A stretch of 64,000 bases of DNA from Codonopsis lanceolata (Eukaryota > Streptophyta > Magnoliopsida > Asterales > Campanulaceae), in NCBI GenBank assembly GCA_013146195.2, contig CM028383.1:13147311-13211310 (forward strand), written 5' to 3'. A program made the position numbers and the translations under genes. Below are positions 20,796 through 32,073 of the stretch, one piece after another; position 1 is the stretch's first letter, and each line of letters begins with the position of its first letter. The notes below the pieces were generated by a model, which was not told where the DNA came from, did not search any database, and worked only from the letters and a program-made list of their open reading frames with translations.

Positions 20796-22357
20796 ATGAA
20801 GGTTGAATTAAATTCGTTGAATAAACGAAAAGTATTTGGATCTATCGTTCTCACACCTGAAGCTGTGAAACCCATTGGATACAGATGGATTTTTGTTCGA
20901 AAGCGAAATGAGAAAAATGAGATTGTGAGATACAAGGCTCGCCTTGTTGCACAAGGTTTTTCCCAAAGGCACAGGATTGATTATGAAGAAGAAACGTATT
21001 CTCTGTAATGGATGCTATTACGTTCAGATATCTAATCAGCTTATCGATTTCGAAAAATCTAGATATGCATCTCATGGATGTTGTAACGGCTTATTTATAC
21101 GGGTCATTAGATGCCGATATTTATATGAGAATTCCTGATGGAATTAAGGTGCCTGAAGCACTGAGCTCAAAGCCCAAAGAATTATGTGCAATTAAACTAC
21201 GGCGATCATTTGTATGGATTGAAGCAATCCGGGCGCATGTGGTATAATTGCTTAAGTGAGCATTTGTTAAAAGACGGATATGTGAATGATCAATTATGTC
21301 CGTGTGTCTTTATAAAGAATACGACAGTTGGATTTGCTATTATCGTTGTCTATGTAGATGATCTGAATATCATTGGAACTCCCAAGGAAATCCAAGAAGC
21401 AGTTGATTACCTAAAGGGAGAATTTGAAATGAAAGATCTTGGGTAGACCAAATACTGTCTTGGTTTACAAATAGAACACTTGCATAGTGGAAAATTTGTA
21501 CACCAATCAAATTACACAAAAAGGGTTTTGAAGCGCTTTTATATGGATAAGGCAAACCCTCTCACTAGCCCCATGATTAATAGATCACTGAATGTTGAAA
21601 AAGATCCATTTCGTCCTTGTGAAGAGAATGAAGAGATACTTGGTCCTGAAGTACCATACTTAAGTGCTATTGGAGCTCTCATGTACCTTGCTAATTGTAC
21701 TACACCGGATATAGCATTTGCTACAAATCTATTGGCAAGATATAGTTCATCTCCATCACGGAGACACTGGAATGGTATCAAACACATATTTCGTTATCTT
21801 CAAAGGACGATCGATTTGAGATTATTTTATCCCAAAGGATCAAAGGATGAAATGGTTGGTTTTGCAGATGCGGGTTATTTGTCTGATCCTCATAAGGCTA
21901 GATCACAGACCGGCTATGTCTTCATGATGGGTGGTACTGCAATTTCCTGGCGTTCTCAAAAGCAAACGCTAGTTGCTACATCGTCAAATCATGCTGAGAT
22001 GATCGCACTTCATGAAGCCAGTCGAGAGTGTGTATGGCTTCGATCTATGACTCAGCATATTCAAAATGTCAGTGGACTACCTGTCAACAAAGACCCGATA
22101 GTATTATTTGAAGACAATGCCGCATGTGTCGCCCAAAGTAAAGAGGGATACATCAAAAGTGACAGGTCCAAACATATCCCCCCGAAGCTCTTTTTATACA
22201 CTCAAGAACTTGAAAAGAAGAAAGAGGTCATCATCCAATATGTTCGATCAAGTGATAATGTTGCAGATTTATTTACGAAGGCACTTCCCACTACAACCTT
22301 AAGAAAGCATGTTTACAATATTGGGATGCGAAACCTACGAGATTTACAAAGGTGATT
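20796..22357 (+). pseudogene. pol: Copia A reverse transcriptase and RNase H
   Basis: RT begins with VKPIGYRWIFVRKR and YKARLVAQGFSQ. A shift at ~21000 leads to MDAITFRYLISL and MDVVTAYLYGSL, and a further shift near 21210 to the catalytic YVDD (21351-21362). TAG at 21444-21446 interrupts just before CLGLQIEHL. The last 291 codons (21480-22355) are open and hold the RT thumb, PDIAFATNLLARYSS, and RNase H with FADAGYLSD, HAEMIALHEASRE and EDNAACVAQ, ending in VADLFTKALP. The catalytic residues look intact; the breaks are frameshifts and one stop. Confidence 0.92.
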
Positions 22358-22600
22358 TCTCTTGACCCTTGTAAGTTCAAGGGGAGCATATATGGTTGTA
22401 CTCTTTTTCCCTTTATCATGGTTTTTTCCCACTGGGTTTTCCATGAAAAGGTTTTTAACGAGACAGCCCATGCACACAATTCAGATTTAAGTTGTGTACG
22501 TTTTTCCTTATGTCCGATTTTTTCCCTACTGGGTTTTTCGACTTAAAGGTTTTTAACGAGATACACTTAGCCAACTTACAATGCTATGTTCAAGGAGGAG
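22358..22600 (+). other. Copia A 3' untranslated region with direct repeat and PPT
   Basis: Two copies of a ~43 bp motif with TTTTTTCCC.ACTGGGTTTT and AGGTTTTTAACGAGA lie at 22422-22464 and 22517-22562. A purine-rich CAAGGAGGAG (22591-22600) directly abuts the 3' LTR and is the likely polypurine tract. A second purine word, AAGGGGAG, is at ~22379. Confidence 0.75.
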
Positions 22601-22816
22601 TGTTAAGAAAGTCAAAGCCTATACAATAGGCATGTGAACATTTATCATTGCAAGGAAGTTTTTTTTCGTTTGTGTGCTGCTGCTCGGTTATAAATACCGA
22701 GTAGCCTGTTGTTACATTGTACCGCTGAAATCCTTTACTCTGAATAAATCTCTCTCTCTCTCTCTCTCTCTTTCTCTCATCCACTCATTGTTCTAATTAG
22801 TGGTTACTTTATAACA
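22601..22816 (+). repeat. Copia A 3' LTR
   Basis: Begins TGTTAAGAAAG and ends ATAACA. It is a direct copy of 16429-16636 with a few substitutions and a longer CT tract. One arm of the inverted repeat around its TATA box has a mismatch here. Confidence 0.92.
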
Positions 22817-24294
22817 ATTTTAAATTTTTAGCTATACATCATCAAGCGTGGTGATGACGCCGATTTATGCGCCAATTATATATTTGGGAATCAGATCAAT
22901 AAGTTTGAATCGATACCTAAAATAGAGAAATAAACGTTACTTGAGCAGAGGTACTTGCAAATCCCCTCGATCGTTAGAGTCGGTATGAGTGAAGGGAGAA
23001 TTGAATTTGTCACTATGAGAGAATTGAAGTTGACATCGTAATTGGGGTAAAAGAGATTATGTACTTGAGCAGAGGTACCTTCTTGTTGAGGTGGACGAAT
23101 AACACGTGGTATAGATTAGTTGACAATAATAGATAATTTAGTTGTAATGCAGTCTGCATTTATACTCTCTTTTGGGCCGCTAGAAATGACCAAATAAGTG
23201 TGGTCCATATACTCTTTCTTGGCCTCCTAGCAGCGGCCAAATAGATGTGGTCCGCTCATGGTGCCTTTGAACTTCAAGCCACGAGTCCACTAGCATTGAG
23301 CTGTAAAAATGTTATGGGCAGCTCACGTGGTTTGCTAACTTTGTTGAGATCAAATAAGCTTTAATCAAGTCAAGCCGGGGAGTTGCTTGAGTTTTACTAT
23401 TTGTAAGCTTATCAAGACGGACTTGATAATCAAACGAGCTTGCAAATATCTTCAATTGTACTCTTATTTTCTATTGAGCTTTAGTTTACTCAAATATTGT
23501 TCGATAGGCAACTTCTAGCTCTAATATTAACGGAATATTCAAAAATTCATAAATATTTTCTCGTACATATATGGTCCTCTTAGAAATTTAACTCATAGTT
23601 CTTCTTTCCTTTTCGGACAAGGAGTCCTAATTTAAAAATAAAACTGTTTTAAGAAAATAATACTTTTAGTAATAAAATGACACTCTTATTCTATAATTTT
23701 TAAAGTAAAAATTTTTTTAATTGAAACATCTCAGAATAGTGGACTCCAGGAACGGGGGGAATACTTCATAAATCTCAAATGGTATAAATGTTAACATCCC
23801 ACCGATTTCCTTATTAAAATTAGTCATCCTGCCATTTCCTAGCTAAACGCTTCTCTCTCTCTCTCTCTCTCTGTGTGGATATTTTATTTCAAGTGTAAAT
23901 TGAGTTCACATGAGAAATCCATTTTCTCCTCGATTTAATCATTTTCTCGAATTCTTTCTTATTTTAATCATTTTTAATGCTTACTCAAGATCGGCTCTTT
24001 TGGTAAATAGCCAAAGCCGAAGATAAAATTCTAATTTAGTTAGGCCTCGAATGGTTCATGAAAATGAAATCAATTCCGTAGCATTTATTCCATGAAATTA
24101 TTTGATAACGTTTGGTATTATCCTAATTTTATTTAGAAATGAAATAGATTAATGAAATATTGTAATTGATTCTTAAAATTGAAGGAATCACAATCCTCAT
24201 TGAGAAGGGTGATATTTGGATTCCTAATAATTAGAATTCTTGTAAATTGACTATTATTTCCTTCTACTAGGTCACATACTTATTTTAGACTAGG
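22817..24294. other. AT-rich spacer with repeat remnants
   Basis: No gene seen. 23640-23750 is a copy of the dispersed repeat at 5517-5615 and around the MITE at 15713, here without any MITE. A CT microsatellite is at ~23851-23872. A stretch at ~24040-24240, with GAAATCAATTCC and its loose complement GGAATCACAATCC, may be another MITE remnant. Confidence 0.5.
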
Positions 24295-24432
24295 TCTCCT
24301 TTAAGATCGTCTTGCGGATCTTAATTCGTAAGATGAAGTCCCACTCTCTCACAGTTCAACCCACCAATACACGGTGTGTCAGGTAAAGATGATTTGTCTT
24401 ACAAAAAATATCCGTAAGACCATCTTACACAA
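24295..24432 (+). mobile_element. MITE-like repeat, TAAGAC family, copy 3
   Basis: The clearest copy of the family. The left end has AAGATCGTCTTGCGGATCTT, and the right end its imperfect complement with ATCCGTAAGACCATCTTAC. It shares the CACGGTG core with 3950-4070. Non-coding. Confidence 0.6.
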
Positions 24433-24499
24433 CTTTTTTGCTTTTGTTTTATATTTACAATTTGTGAGGGTAAAATAGGGACATCCTATTTTATTTGAA

Positions 24500-25190
24500 T
24501 ATTGTTGTGCCATTCTTGGTCCTAAAGCAATGGTAAAGTGTTACCATAATTAAATACTTCCAAAAGCTCTCAAAAGTCCATATTTGTCTTAGACAAAACC
24601 TTTGGTAAGATCCTTGAATTTAATTAGGAAACTAAATTTGGAAACTAATCTATGGATTTATTGTGTGTATAGGTCTCCTGCTCGAGTATATAAATAAGAA
24701 GAGGCTGTGCAGATAAGACAACAAAAAGAGACACACACTGATAAAGAGAAAACACTGAAAGCTTTGTTTGGACTATTTGGATGCAACTGTGAATGTAGTA
24801 ACATCATGAACTACATTTGTTGTTTTGCTGTTTGTTTTCCTAGTTGTTAGGAAACTTATTTTTTAATCTCACATTTGCTTTGTTCATGTTTTTGTGGGTT
24901 TTCTCTACAGACTTCATAGTTTTGTTAGAGGTTTTGGTATTTGGTTAGATTTCACTATTTTTGAAAGACTTATAATCTTTTTAGTGAAATCCTTTTTTAC
25001 CATAAGGCTGGATCTACAAGCATTGCTTGTAGATTGTATGGTATATTTCTGTTTTATTATTGTTTTATTAGATTAAAGACTTCCCGTTGTTTACTTGATT
25101 TGTTATCTAGTCAATACACCTTTGGATGCAACTGCATTAGAAGCTGCATTGACAGTTTTCTTGGAATTCTAGCTACTATTGCACGTTTAA
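24500..25190 (+). repeat. Copia B 5' LTR (approximate)
   Basis: Only one copy is in the window, so the left boundary is a guess. A TATA box TATATAAATA at 24687-24696 is followed by a leader-like purine-rich stretch, and the region ends directly before the primer site. The 60-codon ORF at 24894 lies in this LTR and is not a gene. Confidence 0.5.
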
Positions 25191-25191
25191 T

Positions 25192-25204
25192 TGGTATCAG
25201 GGTC
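25192..25204 (+). other. Copia B primer binding site
   Basis: TGGTATCAGGGTC closely resembles TGGTATCAGAGC, the usual site complementary to the 3' end of initiator-methionine tRNA in plant copia elements. It marks the end of the LTR. Confidence 0.75.
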
Positions 25205-26174
25205 TTCTCGTGACGACACTCTGAGAAGATTTTGGTTGTAGCCATGATGGATTCTTAGTATGAGGGTGTTATTCGTCCTCCTACCTTGACTAATGTGAAT
25301 TATTCAATTTGGAAAGTTAAGATGTGTATCTTCATCAAATCAATTGATGAGAGAGTGTGACTTGCTGTTCTAAATGGTTGGACTCCACCTAGGACCACTG
25401 ATGATGATGGTTATATTAAAATCACCAGTGAGGCAGATTGGACCATTGAAGATAGAACCACACCATCATTTAATTCCAAGGCTCTTTCAGCCATAAATAA
25501 AGCCTTAGTTGCCAACACCTTTAGGGTTATTACTAATTATGATTCTGCTAAGGATTTTTGGGATGCTCTTCAAACCCTATGTGAAGGTCTTACTAGTGTT
25601 CATGCTTCCAAACTTAGAATTCTTATCGTACAACTTGAGAATACTAGAATGAATGAGAATTAGTATATTATATCCTACTATGGTAGATTGCTCGATATTT
25701 TCAATACTGCTCTTATTTAGGTGATCCTATCACCAATGGAGGTCTTGTTAACAAGATGATGTCCCCTATTCCTGAAAGATTTAATGTCAAAATTTGTGCT
25801 ATTGAGGAACTTCATGACTTTGATAAAATGAGTTTTGATAAACTTTCTAGAATTCTCCAAAATATTGTTTAAACTTTCTAGAATTCTCCAAAATCTAATT
25901 GCACAAAGAAATTGAAGGATCTGACTTTGGTGAAAACTTTATGGCTCTTTTAACAACAAAGTTTAAAAATATTTTGAAAGCCAAAAGACAAAACAGATCT
26001 CCATCTACAACACCAAAACTGTTTTTAAGCCTGAGCCTAGTAAGTTTGTTCTCAAAGAAAACACTTTTCAAACCCTTGAAAAAACATTTACCAACCCTTT
26101 TGCTAAAAAAATCTACATCTAGTGGAAAAAATATTGATTCTATTTAATGTAGGGAGTGTCAATGGTTTGGTCAC

Positions 26175-28178
26175 TGATGTGCGCAAAAACGCAACACGGG
26201 CAAGATTACCCGGTCGTATCAAGTAATAAAGTTCGTAAGTACAAGTCGATCCCACGAGGAATGCGCGTAATTCTCACTCCAACTAAGTACCGAAATTATG
26301 CTAACTAATTATATTTGAGCGAAAAGAAAATGAATTAAAATCTAAAAATATAAACAACCTAGAAAGCAATTAAATCTAATCTACTGCGGAGGTGGTTTGG
26401 CAACAACAAATCAAGATAAAAATATAGGAACACATTGTTTCTAGTCTAGCCGGTGTTTAATTTAATCCTCTTTTTTCTTTTCTTTAACTCAAGTCTTGAT
26501 AGTCGGACGCGCTATTTTATTCGCTACGGACTTTCGCTACGTATAGCAAATCTAGCTATCTCTCAACCTTGCTACGGGCTCATATCATCGCAACACATAA
26601 CATAGGGGAAAAAATAACCGCATGTGTAAACAAGCATCCAAAGACTATCTACGCACGATCTCCTTTCGGTCTCATGCCACGCAAACTATTATTGTGATTT
26701 TCGGAATAACAGGAAAGGGCTTTCGTTTCGTATCCTATCATTCTAGTGATCATCTAATGGTTCGCTACGCCATTAAAAGCATGAAGAACACACAATAATA
26801 ACCAAGCGCATAGGTAATACTTCGCAAAAAGAAACTCTCTATATTTTTCTACAATTCATGTTGGTAGCCGAGACAACTAAAATTGGTTAACTACGGGCTC
26901 TCGCATCTTAAAGTCAACTCTAACCTTCCCGACCTCGCGAATGGCTAAGGTGGTTCGATTGCGTGTCAAACCTAGTCTCATTTTGGCTATCGGTGTGTGT
27001 CACAAAACACCAACTATTAAATTGATTGGTCCGAAATATAAAGGTAGCTCTCGCGGATCCTAAATATTTCTAAAATCATTTAATTATTGGCCAGATAATT
27101 AAAAGCATTAATTTCACAAAATAATAACCAACATGATTGTGTACTAAATAAAGAGATAAATTAAATTAAAACACTACATTGGACATAGAAAATAATTGCA
27201 TTTCCATAAATAATTGAAGCACAAATAAATTCAACAATTACAAAGTAAATCAACCCTAGAAAATACAACAAATATCATAAAATATGAGTTGAAAGAATTA
27301 AACCGAATGTTGCTCGAATCCGGGGTTGAAATCTTTTGCAAATGCGTCCTTGACCTTTGATTTGAAGTTCCAAACCTTCAATGGTGATCAAGCATCGGAG
27401 ATTTGTTGTGATTTTGGAAGGAAATGGGGCTGGTGCCCCATTTAGGGCTAATGCCCGTAAATGGGGTCTTCTTCTTTTCAAATGAAGCTTGCTGGAGAAT
27501 AAAGGAAGAAGGCACAAAGGCTGGAGGGGCATTTTAGGCAAGACATAGGAAAGTTGGGGGCAAAAAAAGGCAAGAAAAAGGGGCTGGGCATGGCTTGGTC
27601 GCAGGCAGAACCAGGAAGAAGGACGCGGGTCAACCCGGCTGAAAGTGGGTGAGAGATGAGTGAGGAAATGGGTTGGATAGGCGGGTGATTGGGCTGGACA
27701 AGACGCGGGTTACCCGATCCACTATGGGAGACCGCGGGCTAGCTGAGTGGAGGGAGCGGCAGAACGTGACTAGTGTCACCAATGGGAAGGCGACAACTCT
27801 GAGGCCATTTTACGCCGGCTCCCCTGATCTTTTAATAATTGCTCCGGTGCCCTTAGTGTTTCTGTACTTAGCGCCGCCTTCCAACCTAGTTCTAGCTTTG
27901 ATTAGTCCTCTGTCAGCTCCATCGTTAGCCTCCTTTTGCCTTGGATCTCTTAAAGAACTTAACGGAATATCACCAAATAAATTCTAATTCAACTTTTAAG
28001 CCCGGAATTGTCTCAAACTTCGTGCTAAACACCATATAAAAGCTCGATTATGCGTGGAAACCTACATTAAGCACAAAAACACAAATAATAATATTTCCAA
28101 AGCATAATTAACTCAAAAATAGCACAAAATAACAAAAAATTCTCCAGAGAAAAATTAGTGGAAATCTTGCGCTCATCA
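26175..28178. mobile_element. 2.0 kb non-coding element nested in copia B gag
   Basis: The ends are TGATGTGCGC and GCGCTCATCA, a 10 bp imperfect inverted repeat with TG..CA termini. The element is flanked by the 5 bp direct repeat GTCAC (26170-26174 and 28179-28183). Removing it restores the zinc-knuckle reading frame. There are no internal long direct repeats and no recognisable protein. TG..CA ends with a 5 bp duplication fit a solo LTR or a non-autonomous LTR element, more likely inserted in reverse. The middle (27300-27990) is GC-richer. A partial second copy is at 44317-45014. Confidence 0.8.
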
Positions 28179-28369
28179 GTCACTATGTTAATCAATGTGT
28201 CAATACTTTGCGTAAAAAGGGTTTGAATTTTAGTGATACTTTGAGTGATAGTGATGATGAAGAATCAGATGATATTATCACTCTCACGGCAGTGCAATTT
28301 TTACAGATTGATCCTATTGCTAGTAGTTCAACTGATGAATGCAGCAGGGGTTCCCACTGATAATAGTTT

Positions 28370-28603
28370 AGGGTTTAGTTGGTGTTGCAGCAAATATTCT
28401 TGTTGAAAGTGCTCCTGCTGGTGTTGCAGTAGGTGTTCTTGCTAAAAGTGTTCCGACTGGTGTTGCAATAGGTGTTCCTGCTAAAGGTATTTCAATTGGT
28501 ATTATAGATGGTGCTCATGTTAATAGTATTTCAGCTTGTGTTGCAACAAGAGTTTTTACTAGTAGAGTTTCAGTTGGTAGTGCAGCATGGGTTCCTAATG
28601 TTT
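28370..28603 (+). repeat. Six 39 bp repeats coding a 13-residue motif
   Basis: Units start at 28370, 28409, 28448, 28487, 28526 and 28565. In the gag frame each gives 13 residues of the type S-V-P-x-G-V-A-x-G-V-P-A-K. The units are diverged, but the 39 bp spacing is exact throughout, so selection or recent decay kept the frame. Confidence 0.8.
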
Positions 28604-29019
28604 CTAGTGGTATTTCGTATGGTGCAACTGCATCAGAGGAAAGTTAGGATGATTCTCTCTGCTTTAATTCTTCCATAACTGAAAATACTCTACAATCAAA
28701 ATACACAAAAGAGTCTAAACTAATGGAATCTTACAAGGAACTGTACAATGATTGGGAGAAAAGAGCTTCCCAACTCAAGGTTCTTGTTGGAACAAATGAA
28801 GCACTCAAGAAAGAGAATGAAAATCAAAAGGAATGCATTGCAAGGTTAGAGTGTTTGCTCACAAAGAAGGATGTTGAGCTAGAATCTTTGAAAGGAAAGC
28901 TTGACAAAGCCAATGAAACTGTGGCTAAGTGGAAGTCGGGTAAACTCAAACTTGATGATATGTTGAAGGTTGGATAGAATGGTAAAACTAGACTTGGGTT
29001 CAAGCCAAAAAAAAATGTC

Positions 29020-30114
29020 AAGGAGGGTGAAGGAATCTCATCACCCTCTTTTGAACCAAAATAGCCTTCACATACCTTCCAAAACACCAGCTTCTTTAAA
29101 AACCCTAAACCTAGGAAGAGAAATTTTGTGTGTCACTGCTGCCATAAACCTAGACACGTTCAACCTTCGATCAGCTACCAGAAAAAGACAGATTATGCTG
29201 AAGAAATTCGACAAGTCTGCCTGATCCACACCCAGATGTAGCACCGAATGCAGCAACATCAAAAGCTGCATCAGCCAAAAATGTTCAGAAAAGCTTGGGT
29301 TTCTAAAGGAAGCTTCAAATCTATTCCTAAACAAGAACCATTTGATATCTGTCCAGGGGCTCCTCTTTACGATTCAGAATGTTGCAATGTAACCTTCACT
29401 TCCTTAAAATCTCACATTGCTGAATCTTGGTACTTTGATAGTGGATGTTCAAGACATATCATTGGTTCTATTGAGAACTTGGAGGATTATGTGAACATCA
29501 ATGGATGGTCAGTGACTTATGGAGGGGGTGTTAAAGGCAAGATAGTTAGAAAAGACACCTTGAATGTGGATGGTCTACCTAAGCTCAAAAATGTCTACCA
29601 TGTTGAAGGGCTTAAAACAAATCTCATTAGCATAAGTCAACTTTGTGATGATGATCTTCATATATGTTTTGATAAAAATTCTTGTAAAGTATTTGATAAG
29701 GCTAACAAATGCTTATTAACAGATACAAGATCTTCAGATAATTGCAACATGTACACTAATATGCAAACTAGTCATAATGATAGTGTTGATGTCGCTAAGT
29801 TATGGGATCAAAAGTTGGGGCATATGAGCTTTCGTAAGCTTCATGAGCTTGTGAAACATGAGGCTGTGAGGGGATTGCCTAGTTTGAACAAAAATTCTAC
29901 AAAAGTATATGGACCATGTCAAAAGGGTAAGCAAACCAAGGTATCTCATCTTGCCATCCAACGTTGCTGCACATCTAGATGCCTTGAGATGATTCACACT
30001 GATCTCATGGTTCCTATTGATGTAGAAATTCTTGGTAAGAAAAAGTACACCTTTGTGTGTGTTGATAACTTTACTAGATACACTTTGGTTATTTTCATAA
30101 GAGAATTAGATTAG
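29020..30114 (+). pseudogene. pol: Copia B protease and integrase N-terminal part
   Basis: The open frame 29248-30114 carries the copia protease site YFDSGCSRHI (D-S-G), a hydrophobic core (NVYHVEGLKTNLISISQLCD) and the GAG-pre-integrase zinc motif. That motif reads LWDQKLGHMSFRKLHELV and, further on, CQKGKQTKVSH. It ends in the start of the integrase core, MIHTDLMVP, then VCVDNFTRY. Only the first catalytic Asp region is present. The frame stops at 30112-30114. The following bases, TCATGGCACGG, look like the SDHGT region of the integrase joined in after a deletion of the intervening part. From 30127 the sequence is Tat LTR. Truncated, inactive. Confidence 0.82.
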
Positions 30115-30126
30115 ATCATGGCACGG

Positions 30127-32053
30127 TGTAGACACCCTAATTTCGTACCCCTGGTATGTAACATGACATGCGATATCAAGACCTGTTAAAACTTAACAAA
30201 TGTCAAATTACTGGGTTTAAAAATGTAAAAGACAAAGCATGATGCATAAAATAGTGAAATGCAGGGGCTAGAGTGTCAAAAAGGAGACTAAAAAAGGCTC
30301 CAGGCGCGGAGCCCAGAGCATAAGGGTTCGGCGCCCAGAGCCTCAACAGTGATTACGATTTGAGAATTAGTACATGCTCTCAAGCGCGCGGTACAAGCTG
30401 ATGAAGCACAAAGAATAAATTTTAAAGATAGAGATGTCCCTCCTCTAACCTATAAATAGAGGTCTCTGGCTTCAGTTTTTGGGGCCAGGAAATTTTCTCA
30501 CTTATACGATGTGCGTTTATTTTACGCCATAGAGAGCGATCGTGAGATAAAGTAAGTTCCCTCCTCATATAAGCCTCGAAGCTCTGCCAAATTTCCTTCA
30601 AACTCAAAACCAACCGGTCAAAGTGAGCCTTAGCCTCCATCTAGGATTCCACTCTATTCCCCCAGTCCAAAAATCCCAAAAAGAGTAGTTGCTCTGCCAA
30701 ATCCAAAGGCCAAATCCGTTAGAAGCAAGCAGTTGTTGTGCCCGATTTCCGCCAGCAGCAAGTAAACAATAGCAAAAATGCAAGCAGTTGCTCCGCCTGT
30801 TTTACGGTGCCCAAAAGCAACTTTCGGAAGTAGTTATTCTGCCCAAACTGCAGCAGCAGTAAAAAGACTCCCTCTCCCGGAAGGATAGAGTGAGCACACC
30901 TCACGCTTTTAAAGGTAAACCTTTAAGAGTTTTTATTTAAAAAAAATGCTATTTTCATTCGGCCCAATGTAAAAAATATAAGATGTTATGCTACCCGGAT
31001 CTATATAGAAAATAGCATTAAAAAGAGTGATTATTATGGCCAAATATTTTTAAATGTATTTGTAATTACTGGAAGGAGGCGGCTGCAAGTCTGTATATAA
31101 TGTGAATACAGATATATCTGCTTCTTAATGCTTTATTTCATTTGCTAGATAAATATAATAAAAGCATACTTTAGCCAAAAATATTTTTTGAGACCGAAAG
31201 GGCGAGTTGGGTGCCTAACACCTTCCCACCTCGTAACTTAGCATCTGAACCCTTTTCTTTTACAAACTCTGGTTGTTCTTGGTTTTTCTTTATTTCTCCT
31301 TAAAATGAAGATGTCGACTTGTTTTAAACATTTTGTATCATAGTGAGGCCCGCAACATCCTTTTTTACACTTTTCCGTTTTCCCCTAAACAAGGAACGAT
31401 GAGAATGAAAAAGGTGATGTATTTCATGCATCTTGTTTTCCCCTAAACAAGGGAGGATGAGATACGGGGAAGCCCAAAGCACTCATAGCGATCGAAAATA
31501 AGCATAAGATCATGGTGAGGCTCGCAACATCCTTTTTTTGCACTTTTTCGTTTTCCCCAAAACAAGTGACGATTGGAATGAAAAGGGTGATGCATTTTCT
31601 GTGTCTTGCCTTCCCCTAAACAAGGGAGGGCGAGATACGGAAAAATCTCATGCACTCATAATGACCTAAGACAATTTTTGAAAAGTCCATAGTGAGGCAG
31701 GACGTGTTACCACACGCCATCGCAACATCCTTTTTTTTTTGCACTTTTCAATTTTCCCCTAAACAAGGGACGATGGGAATGAAAAGGTGATGCATTTTCT
31801 GTATCTTATTTTCCTCTAAACAAGGGAGAATGAGATACGAAAAAATCCAAAACTCTCATAATGGACCAAAGCTCACTCAGGTGACCGAGGCGTATTCAAC
31901 GCACTTTTTGACAATATTCTTTCTGCACTTTTAATTTTGTCTTCCCCTAAACAAGGGAGGATGAAATGGAAAGAGTGAAGTCTTCCCCGAGCCGCGTGTT
32001 CCCCTAAAAAAGGGAGCGCGCGATCTGGGGGGATACCTTCTCGAACACCCACA
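30127..32053 (+). repeat. Tat element 5' LTR, 1.93 kb
   Basis: Starts TGTAGACACC and ends CCCACA just before the primer site. A TATA box, TATAAATAGA, is at 30451-30460. The 3' half (31340-31880) holds three imperfect units of 170-200 bp, each with CGCAACATCC (31351, 31523, 31721), and the word CCCCTAAACAAGGGA in pairs. Short ORFs inside are not genes. Confidence 0.8.
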
Positions 32054-32054
32054 G

Positions 32055-32073
32055 TGGCGACTCCACTGGGGAC
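32055..32073 (+). other. Tat primer binding site
   Basis: TGGCGACTCCACTGGGGAC, directly after the LTR, is the type of primer site seen in Tat/Ogre-like plant elements, starting with the TGG that pairs with a tRNA CCA end. Confidence 0.75.

Larger units (their letters stand above)
16429..22816 (+). mobile_element. Ty1/copia retrotransposon A, full length but defective
   Basis: Two short LTRs (208 and 216 bp) in direct repeat bound gag, protease, integrase, RT and RNase H in copia order. The 5' end reads TC instead of the TG seen at the start of the 3' LTR. No target duplication is clear: ATTTT follows the right end and does not precede the left. The coding region has several frameshifts and stops. 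The leader between LTR and gag is unusually long, about 960 bp, and carries its own ORF. Confidence 0.93.
25244..28977 (+). pseudogene. gag: Copia B gag, split by an insertion
   Basis: Starts near ATG 25244, with a TAG four codons later. A UBN2-type core is readable (NYSIWKVKMCIFIKSIDE, FNSKALSAINKALV, DFWDALQTLCEG), with stops at ~25358, 25661 and 25720. The zinc knuckle begins CRECQWFGH at ~26150 and is cut there by the 2.0 kb element. After 28178 it resumes with YVNQC, so the pre-insertion motif was CX2CX4HX4C. An acidic stretch follows (SDSDDEESDD), then six 39 bp repeats (28370-28603), then a coiled coil at 28723-28977 (EALKKENENQKECIARLECL). Clearly non-functional. Confidence 0.82.
24500..30126 (+). 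mobile_element. Ty1/copia retrotransposon B, 3'-truncated
   Basis: A probable 5' LTR, a methionine-tRNA-type primer site, gag, protease and the start of integrase are present. RT, RNase H and the 3' LTR are missing because the sequence joins a Tat LTR at 30127. A 2.0 kb element lies inside gag (26175-28178). The long gag with a repeat-rich, coiled-coil segment before the protease recalls the SIRE-type copia group; that is an inference. Stops are frequent throughout gag. Confidence 0.82.

Noticed and set aside
27275..27987. Protein genes inside the 2 kb nested element
   Set aside because: ORFs of 88 and 104 codons on opposite strands have no recognisable motif and the second copy of the element does not cover or support them.
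29095..29120. Telomere-like CCCTAAA words (also near 15725 and 13695)
   Set aside because: Single units only, not an array.
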